Assembly: GCA_013373545.1 (NCBI GenBank)
Contig: JABXHQ010000097.1
Coordinates: forward strand, 1-50,122
Direction: 5' to 3'
From: Gammaproteobacteria bacterium
Lineage (GTDB): Bacteria > Pseudomonadota > Gammaproteobacteria > Enterobacterales > Kangiellaceae
Length of the DNA stretch: 50,122 nt
In this document: positions 44,554 through 50,122 of the stretch, piece after piece
Numbering within the stretch: position 1 is the first letter of the stretch
How the letters are laid out: each line of letters opens with the position of its first letter
Notes under the pieces: model-generated
Told to the model about the DNA's origin: nothing
What the model saw: only the letters and a program-made list of their open reading frames with translations
Database searches by the model: none
Position numbers and translations under genes: made by a program

Positions 44554-45188
44554 AAAGTATAACGGTCAATTTAGTTCGCCACGGAACGCCCAGCATACAA
44601 AACAGTTTGCTCGGGCACACAGATTGTGAGCTAACCGCGAACGGACAACAGGAGCTACTTAATACGCTGACCCAGCTTGCGCCATCGAAGCAATTGCTCA
44701 GCAGTCCGTTAAAACGTTGTCATACTACTTCACTACAGTATGCTAAAAAGCATAATCTAGCCCTGCAAACTTTTGACTGTTTGAAAGAGTGTAACTTTGG
44801 TTTATGGGACGGTGTCAGTTATAGCGAACTCAAGAACCAAGATGCGGCCGCCGCAGAAAACTTTTTTCGATCACCCAATGAATATCCACCGCCCAACGGC
44901 GAGCCACTGAGTGACTTTCATCAACGAGTTGTAAGCGGTTTTAAAACAATTGTACATACCTTTAGCGATGTTAATGTTATGACGATCATCACTCACAGTG
45001 GCGTTATTCGCTCGCTAATTGCTTGGTGTTTAGATATGGATTTTCGTCGCGCAAAGCAGTTTCAACACATCTCCATCGACTATGCCAGTGTCACTCAATT
45101 AACGCTGCATATTGAAGCGTCCGGCACGCTGTTTCCCGTACTCAATTTTACTAATCATGTTCCTAACTCTAAGTACGGTGACTGGTGA
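44550..45188 (+). CDS. cobC: CobC-like histidine phosphatase (alpha-ribazole phosphatase)
   Basis: A phosphoglycerate-mutase-like phosphatase of 212 residues. The phospho-acceptor motif LVRHGTP (R10-H11), the acidic loop ECNFGLWDG, and the second histidine ITHSGVIRS are present. In the cobalamin pathway CobC removes the phosphate from alpha-ribazole phosphate or adenosylcobalamin phosphate. The position between cobU and cobQ supports this over another phosphatase role. ATG 44550 overlaps the cobU stop; cobQ overlaps by one base. Confidence 0.88.
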   Translation: MKSITVNLVRHGTPSIQNSLLGHTDCELTANGQQELLNTLTQLAPSKQLLSSPLKRCHTTSLQYAKKHNLALQTFDCLKECNFGLWDGVSYSELKNQDAAAAENFFRSPNEYPPPNGEPLSDFHQRVVSGFKTIVHTFSDVNVMTIITHSGVIRSLIAWCLDMDFRRAKQFQHISIDYASVTQLTLHIEASGTLFPVLNFTNHVPNSKYGDW

Positions 45189-46657
45189 TGCTAAACGATG
45201 GTTTAATGATTCAAGGAACCACTTCAGATGCGGGCAAGAGCATCCTAGTGGCTGGTTTGTGCCGCGTACTTTATCGTCAAGGCATCGCCGTAGCACCGTT
45301 TAAACCACAGAACATGGCACTAAATAGTGCGGTAACCCCTTGCGGCGGAGAAATCGGTCGCGCGCAAGCATTACAGGCAGCTGCCTGTCATTTACCACTC
45401 AGCACAGACTTCAATCCGGTATTGCTTAAGCCTAGTAGTGACCAAACCTCACAAGTGATTATTCATGGTCAAGCGGTGTCACAACTTGAAGCCAGCCGCT
45501 TTGGTTCTATTAAAGAACTCGCCTTTGATAAGGTGTTAGAGTCTTACTATCGATTGCAAGCACAATATGATGTAGTGCTAGTTGAAGGAGCGGGCAGTCC
45601 AGCTGAAGTTAATTTACGCGCCCGTGATATTGCTAATATGGGATTTGCCGAAGCCGTCAACTGTCCGGTGGTTTTAGTCAGTGATATCGACCGTGGCGGT
45701 GTATTTGCCCATCTTGTTGGCACCTATGATTTACTGTCGAAAAACGAACAAGCGCTAACAAAAGGTTTTATTATCAATAAATTTCGTGGCGCCTTAAGTC
45801 TTTTGCAATCGGGTCTTGATTGGCTAGAAAACTATCGCCAAAAACCCATTTTTGGTGTCGTCCCTTTCATACCCGAATTAAAATTAGAAGCGGAAGACGC
45901 GGTTGCGACTGAACAAAATCGAGGACACCGAATCGTTATCAAAGTACCGGTATTTAATCGTATCAGCAATCACACCGATTTCGATCCTTTGCGCTGGCAT
46001 CCAGATGTTGATTTACAATTTGTCGCACGCGGCCAACCCTTAACTAATGCTGATTTAATTATTTTACCCGGTAGTAAAAATGTTCGTGCCGAAGCGAAGT
46101 TGCTGGTTGAGCAAGGATGGGATCGCGACATAAAACGTCACCTACGCTTTGGTGGCAAAGTTGTAGGGATCTGCGGAGGCTTCCAGTTATTAGGTCAAAC
46201 CATTAATGATCCTGATGGAGTTGAATCAAGTGCTGGAAATTCAAAAGGCTTAGAATTACTGGCTATTGATACAGTGCTAAAGCCGCAAAAGCAACTCAAG
46301 CAAGTTAATGGACAATTTCAATTGGGTTCAGTTTCAGGTTCTATTTCAGGTTATGAGATCCATTGTGGAATCACCGATACTACGCGCGAATCCAATTATT
46401 TCGCAACGATACATGATCAAAACGGTACCGAGTATCAAGACGGTGTGGTATCCGATTGCCAGCAAATTATCGGTACTTATCTACATGGATTATTCGAACA
46501 CTCTGCTACGCTTAGCGCAATCTTAAGCTGGGTTGACGGAACGTCTATTGTTGCCCAAGACTGGCAAACCATTCGCGAGCAGGAATTGGATCGGCTGGCC
46601 GATTGTTTACAAACTCATTTAAATATCGACGCGCTGATGGCTTTAACAGCGCGCTAA
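45188..46657 (+). CDS. cobQ: cobyric acid synthase
   Basis: A glutamine-dependent amidase of 489 residues that forms adenosylcobyric acid from the a,c-diamide by four amidations. The N-terminal P-loop-like fold is MIQGTTSDAGKS; the class I amidotransferase Cys is in VVGICGGFQLLG, and the His in GTYLHGLFE. The ATG at 45188 overlaps the cobC stop by one base; a GTG one codon earlier is possible. CobQ is a de novo or late salvage step, and no cbiA/cobB or cbiB is in the window. Confidence 0.95.
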   Translation: MLNDGLMIQGTTSDAGKSILVAGLCRVLYRQGIAVAPFKPQNMALNSAVTPCGGEIGRAQALQAAACHLPLSTDFNPVLLKPSSDQTSQVIIHGQAVSQLEASRFGSIKELAFDKVLESYYRLQAQYDVVLVEGAGSPAEVNLRARDIANMGFAEAVNCPVVLVSDIDRGGVFAHLVGTYDLLSKNEQALTKGFIINKFRGALSLLQSGLDWLENYRQKPIFGVVPFIPELKLEAEDAVATEQNRGHRIVIKVPVFNRISNHTDFDPLRWHPDVDLQFVARGQPLTNADLIILPGSKNVRAEAKLLVEQGWDRDIKRHLRFGGKVVGICGGFQLLGQTINDPDGVESSAGNSKGLELLAIDTVLKPQKQLKQVNGQFQLGSVSGSISGYEIHCGITDTTRESNYFATIHDQNGTEYQDGVVSDCQQIIGTYLHGLFEHSATLSAILSWVDGTSIVAQDWQTIREQELDRLADCLQTHLNIDALMALTAR

Positions 46658-46669
46658 AGGATAGATACT

Positions 46670-47263
46670 ATGGATAAAAACGAACGACATAAAAAAAGAG
46701 CTCAAAAGCAAAAAGAAAAAGTTGACGCTCGAGTTGCTCAAGCACAAATTGAAAAAGGTTTGCTACTGGTAATTACGGGTAACGGAAAAGGCAAGTCCAC
46801 TGCCGGCTTTGGAACCGTAGCTCGCTGTGTTGGTCATGGCTATAAAGCAGCGGTAGTCCAGTTTATTAAAGGCCAATGGGAGTGTGGCGAGCGTACCTTA
46901 CTTGAGCAACACGGCGTACCATTTGCCGTAATGGGTACTGGTTTTACTTGGAATACTCAAGACCGGGAGGCCGATATTGCTGCAGCAACTGAAGTTTGGC
47001 AGCAAGCCAAGCAGTTTCTTAGTGATCCTCAATACCATGTTGTTTTGTTAGATGAACTGACCTATATGCTCGGTTACGACTATTTACCGAAAGAAGAAGT
47101 ATTAACCGCTATTGCTAACCGTCCAAGTGAGCAATCGGTGATTGTAACCGGACGTGGAGCAATCAGCGAGCTGCGCTCAATGGCCGATACCGTTAGCGAA
47201 ATCAAAGATGAAAAACATGCTTTTAAAGCTGGAATAAAAGCCCGCAAAGGAGTTGACTGGTGA
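46670..47263 (+). CDS. cobO: cob(I)yrinic acid a,c-diamide adenosyltransferase
   Basis: An ATP:corrinoid adenosyltransferase of 197 residues (CobA/BtuR type). The P-loop GNGKGKST is at 37-44, followed by AGFGTVARCVGHG, and VVLLDELTYMLGYDYL later. It attaches the 5'-deoxyadenosyl group to Co(I) in imported corrinoids. AAAGGA precedes the ATG; the stop overlaps btuF by 4 bases. btuR and cobA are other names for this enzyme. Confidence 0.94.
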   Translation: MDKNERHKKRAQKQKEKVDARVAQAQIEKGLLLVITGNGKGKSTAGFGTVARCVGHGYKAAVVQFIKGQWECGERTLLEQHGVPFAVMGTGFTWNTQDREADIAAATEVWQQAKQFLSDPQYHVVLLDELTYMLGYDYLPKEEVLTAIANRPSEQSVIVTGRGAISELRSMADTVSEIKDEKHAFKAGIKARKGVDW

Positions 47264-48099
47264 ATCGTTTAATTGTCCTTTTGGGAATTTATATACTTAG
47301 TTTCTCACTAGCCGCTGAGCAAGAGCCAAAGCAGCTAGCACAACAAAAAATTGTCGCATTAACACCACATTTAGTTGAAATGCTATATGCCATTGGTGCT
47401 GGCGATCGAATTGTTGGCACAGTTGAATACGCAGACTATCCTGAGGCTGCCAAAAACATATTGCGCATTGGTAGTTACACAGGCGTGCAGATCGAAAAAA
47501 TCATCGAGTTGGATCCACAATTAATTGTCGCATCACGCAGCACGAATAAAGAAGACGATTTAAAAAAGCTCGAGTCTTTAGGCTATTCCATTTTTTATAC
47601 TGAGCCAAAGCAAATCAGTGACATTAGCAAGGACGTCATTCGTTTGGGTGAAGTCACCGGACTTAACGCCAATGCAAATACAGTCGCCAATGAACTTCAG
47701 CAGCGATACCTATCGATCATCAAGCGTTACCAAAATACCAGAGAAGTAAAAGTTTTTTATCAACTTTGGCATGATCCAATGCGCACCCTGGGTCCTAATA
47801 GTTGGATTTCGTCGATGATTAATGACTGTCGTGGGAAAAATATTTTTCACGATGCAAGCAGTGACTACCCGGTGGTGTCATTGGAATCGGTGGTTATGCG
47901 CGATCCTGAAGTTATTGTGATCCCACATCATTCAGGAACGGCTCTGGCGAAAAAAGAAATTTGGCAAAACTGGCAGGAAATTGATGCTGTCGCTAATCAA
48001 CGAATGGTTGTGATTCATGGTGATATTTTGCACCGCTTCACACCCCGCGCGCTCGATGGATTGGAACAACTGTGTCAAGCTATCGATAGTGCACGTTAA
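47260..48099 (+). CDS. btuF: cobalamin-binding periplasmic protein
   Basis: A periplasmic binding protein of 279 residues with signal peptide about 1-19. The start of the mature part, KIVALTPHLVEMLYAIGAGDRIVG, and GVQIEKIIELDPQLIVA are typical of BtuF/FecB-type proteins. It delivers corrinoid to BtuCD. GTG start at 47260 in the ATGA-like overlap GTGA with the cobO stop; AAAGGAG is 7 bases upstream. B12 specificity comes from the operon and riboswitch context. Confidence 0.92.
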   Translation: MNRLIVLLGIYILSFSLAAEQEPKQLAQQKIVALTPHLVEMLYAIGAGDRIVGTVEYADYPEAAKNILRIGSYTGVQIEKIIELDPQLIVASRSTNKEDDLKKLESLGYSIFYTEPKQISDISKDVIRLGEVTGLNANANTVANELQQRYLSIIKRYQNTREVKVFYQLWHDPMRTLGPNSWISSMINDCRGKNIFHDASSDYPVVSLESVVMRDPEVIVIPHHSGTALAKKEIWQNWQEIDAVANQRMVVIHGDILHRFTPRALDGLEQLCQAIDSAR

Positions 48100-48110
48100 G
48101 TACTCTCTGA

Positions 48111-48137
48111 GCAACTGCAGAGATTAAAATCAGTTGC
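48111..48137. repeat. inverted repeat between btuF and riboswitch 2
   Basis: GCAACTG (48111-48117) and CAGTTGC (48131-48137) are perfect inverted arms with a 13-base spacer, 12 bases after the btuF stop. A T-run is absent, so it is more likely an RNA stem or a weak terminator that separates btuF from the btuB leader. Confidence 0.35.
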
Positions 48138-48146
48138 GCTTAGTCA

Positions 48147-48260
48147 TCAGTTAAGTGTTTCGAGCAAGAATCGAAAAATCGGGAAGATGGTGCAAATCCA
48201 TCACTGCCCCCGCAACGGTAACAGTGCAATTCGCTGAAGTCCGGAGACCGGCTTAATTGA
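48147..48260 (+). promoter_or_regulatory. cobalamin riboswitch 2 (upstream of btuB)
   Basis: A second cobalamin aptamer. GGGAAGATGGTGCAAATCC, then ATCACTGCCCCCGCAACGGTAA, form the core, and GAAGTCCGGAGACCGGC is the B12 box. TCAGTTAAG (48147-48155) pairs with CTTAATTGA (48252-48260), with one G-U pair, for P1. A hairpin TCGCGC-GGTGG-GCGCGA (48282-48298) lies between P1 and the btuB ribosome-binding site AGAGGA, and is the likely expression-platform stem. Confidence 0.92.
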
Positions 48261-48314
48261 TTAACAACCGAAAAAATCACATCGCGCGGTGGGCGCGAAC
48301 ACACAGAGGAAATT

Positions 48315-50122
48315 ATGAAACAATCTTTATCTTTGTTAACGATGGCAACAATTGTGAGCAGTTCGCTGATTGCCGAACAAGCTTCTTTAGAGCAGCCAAC
48401 AGAAGCTAAATTAGTAATTACGGCAAATCGAAGTACTCAGTTGCTAGACGATACGTTAGCGAGTGTGGAAGTATTAGATCAAGATGATATTGCTCGGCTC
48501 AATCCAATTTCAGTCAGTCAGCTACTAAAAAGTTTTGGCGGTCTCGATATTACCAACAGCGGCGGTCACGGCCAAGCCGCGAGTATTTATACCCGCGGCG
48601 GTAACAGTGATCACACGCTCATTCTGATTGATGGTGTACGCGTTGGCTCAGCAACCTTGGGTGTCAAAGAAATTAATGCGATCCCCGTTGCCTTAATAGA
48701 ACGCGTTGAATTTGTTAAGGGGCCACGCGCAGCGTTATGGGGCAGTGATGCCATCTCTGGCGTTATCCAAATTTTTACCCGTCGATTGAATCACAACGAA
48801 TACCAGCTCGGTAGCACGATTGGTAGTCATGGTGCAAAGCATGGCCACCTGGCTTACGGCTTTGGTAACGAACGGGTAAAAAATACGATTACTCTAGCAA
48901 GTGAACATGCAGATGGTTTTGACGTGCTCGAAAGTGCCGAGCCCGACGATGACGGCTACCGACGTATTTCAGCCGCATTTAAAGGTGATTATCGACTCAG
49001 TGATAACTTAGCACTTGATTGGAGCTTACGTCATAGCCAAGGTAACTCTGAGTATGATAACGCCTATGGCGAAATTAACGAGTCTGATTATGATAATACG
49101 GTGTTAAATATTCGTTATGTTTACGACGACGCTAAGTGGAACTCAGAATTGGCGGTTAAGCATAGTAAGGATGATTCGGTAAATTACGGCGGCAGTGTTA
49201 CACAAGAAATGGGAGATGTATTTGCAACGGAGCGGAATCAGATAAGCGCACGTTTCGGTCGCAAGTTAGATGAACATTGGCTGTTAGCCGGTGGATTGGA
49301 TTGGTTTGAAGATAAAGTAGGAGAGTCAACAACTCCCTATTCAACTAATGAGCGCTATACCAACAGTGCTTACATTAGTAACTTATATAAAAATGAACGT
49401 TTTTTAAGTGAAATAACCGTAAGGCTTGATGAAGTAGAAAACGTTGATGATGAAACCAGTTATAACGTTAGTTTCGGTTACCGCGTAAGTTCAGATTGGC
49501 TAGTTTCAATTACCCAAGCGGAAGCTTTTAAAGCACCGACATTTAACGATTTATATTACCCTGCAGGCTTATACTCTTCTGGTAATCCGTTGTTGCTACC
49601 GGAGTACGCCACCAGCACCGAACTCAATCTTAAGCACAGTTTTGACTCTGGACGAGTCACTATTAGTGTTTATAACAATGATGTTGACAACTTAATTGAC
49701 TGGCAGCCAGATGCTAACTTTTTCTATCAACCATACAATGTTGCCAGTGCCACTATCGAAGGTGTTGATGTACAAGTGCAAGCCAATGCGCTGGGGTTAA
49801 ATCATGTATTGAATATGACCTATGTCGAAGCACTTGATAATGCGACCGGAGAGCAACTTAATCGCCGTGCGCGCGAGTTTGCCGAGTATCAAATTAATGG
49901 TCAGTACGATCAACTGGGTTGGTTTAGTCACTTACGTTATACCGGCACTCGCCGCGACGGGACAGTTACGTTACCGTCGTATACTACACTAGACCTAGGC
50001 GTTGAGTATGCTTTCAGTCAAAAGTTAAGTGCCCAGCTAACCCTTAACAATGCATTGGACAGTAAACAACAAACACTGAATAACTATCGACCGATAGAAC
50101 GCGAGATCTATTTCACTTTGAC
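48315..50122 (+). CDS. btuB: TonB-dependent vitamin B12 receptor (right edge cuts the end)
   Basis: An outer-membrane barrel receptor for B12 and corrinoids. Signal peptide about 1-20, then a TonB-box-like KLVITANRS. The plug carries ASIYTRGGNSDHTLILIDGVR and VEFVKGPRAALWGSDAISGV, as in BtuB. The sequence runs to the window end (602 codons), and the final RPIEREIYFTL suggests only a few residues are missing. AGAGGA lies 4 bases before the ATG, which follows the riboswitch. Family firm; the riboswitch supports B12 as substrate. Confidence 0.95.
   Translation, partial: MKQSLSLLTMATIVSSSLIAEQASLEQPTEAKLVITANRSTQLLDDTLASVEVLDQDDIARLNPISVSQLLKSFGGLDITNSGGHGQAASIYTRGGNSDHTLILIDGVRVGSATLGVKEINAIPVALIERVEFVKGPRAALWGSDAISGVIQIFTRRLNHNEYQLGSTIGSHGAKHGHLAYGFGNERVKNTITLASEHADGFDVLESAEPDDDGYRRISAAFKGDYRLSDNLALDWSLRHSQGNSEYDNAYGEINESDYDNTVLNIRYVYDDAKWNSELAVKHSKDDSVNYGGSVTQEMGDVFATERNQISARFGRKLDEHWLLAGGLDWFEDKVGESTTPYSTNERYTNSAYISNLYKNERFLSEITVRLDEVENVDDETSYNVSFGYRVSSDWLVSITQAEAFKAPTFNDLYYPAGLYSSGNPLLLPEYATSTELNLKHSFDSGRVTISVYNNDVDNLIDWQPDANFFYQPYNVASATIEGVDVQVQANALGLNHVLNMTYVEALDNATGEQLNRRAREFAEYQINGQYDQLGWFSHLRYTGTRRDGTVTLPSYTTLDLGVEYAFSQKLSAQLTLNNALDSKQQTLNNYRPIEREIYFTL

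Overview
The window is a gene-dense stretch of a gammaproteobacterial chromosome of moderate GC content. It has no tRNA, rRNA, insertion sequence, prophage or CRISPR array that I can see. The assignment rests on typical gammaproteobacterial genes (fadBA, pepQ-yigZ, yheS-yheV, speA, ubiK, a SirB2-family gene, a TIGR00645 gene). The divergent pair pepQ-yigZ / fadBA is arranged as in E. coli. Two TonB receptors, an NhaC-type antiporter and two sodium:solute symporters suggest a free-living, probably marine, Na+-using heterotroph. A Kangiella/Pleionea/Aliikangiella-like lineage is possible, but that is only inference.

Layout. 1-2439: a TonB-dependent receptor cut by the left edge. 2652-5688: minus-strand run yheS-yheV-HPRT-TerB-like. 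5739-9031: Na+/solute symporter and NhaC antiporter. 9042-12489: ubiK, then speA, a DUF6489-like gene and a PlsC-type acyltransferase. 12824-14697: an orphan coiled-coil protein and a DUF4382 lipoprotein. 14727-17984: murI behind a LysR regulator, divergent from azoR-pirin. 18078-21879: a secreted protein, then a membrane Ser/Thr kinase with its putative lipoprotein partner, divergent from a small beta-barrel protein. 22009-25117: a DUF2868/DUF3482 membrane protein-GTPase pair and a DedA-like protein. 25237-27176: an Ada/AraC/AlkA fusion followed by ogt. 27268-30316: two unknown genes, a SirB2-family gene, yigZ and pepQ. 30696-34031: fadBA. 34192-37189: a second sodium symporter, tusA and an AlkB-type hydroxylase. 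37284-40019: DUF1285, a small membrane protein, UPF0114, VOC, M23 peptidase and a thioredoxin-like protein. 40072-50122: a B12 uptake and salvage locus with two cobalamin riboswitches, ending in btuB, cut by the right edge.

How the genes work together. The B12 locus is the clearest functional unit. BtuB brings corrinoid across the outer membrane, and BtuF-BtuC-BtuD take it across the inner membrane. CobO adenosylates it, CobQ amidates cobyric acid precursors, and CobU/CobT/CobS/CobC assemble the lower ligand. One riboswitch precedes btuD and another precedes btuB. FadBA performs beta-oxidation; a FadR-like palindrome overlaps its probable promoter, and an AlkB-family hydroxylase nearby could feed fatty acids into it. 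Ada-AlkA plus Ogt form an alkylation-repair pair.

Nothing here is a clear new defence or mobile system. The most distinctive poorly described elements are three. The first is the kinase, whose C-terminal half carries four C-x4-D-[FY]-x-C repeats. The second is the DUF2868/DUF3482 pair. The third is the small outer-membrane barrel with a His/Asp/Tyr-rich loop next to the kinase.
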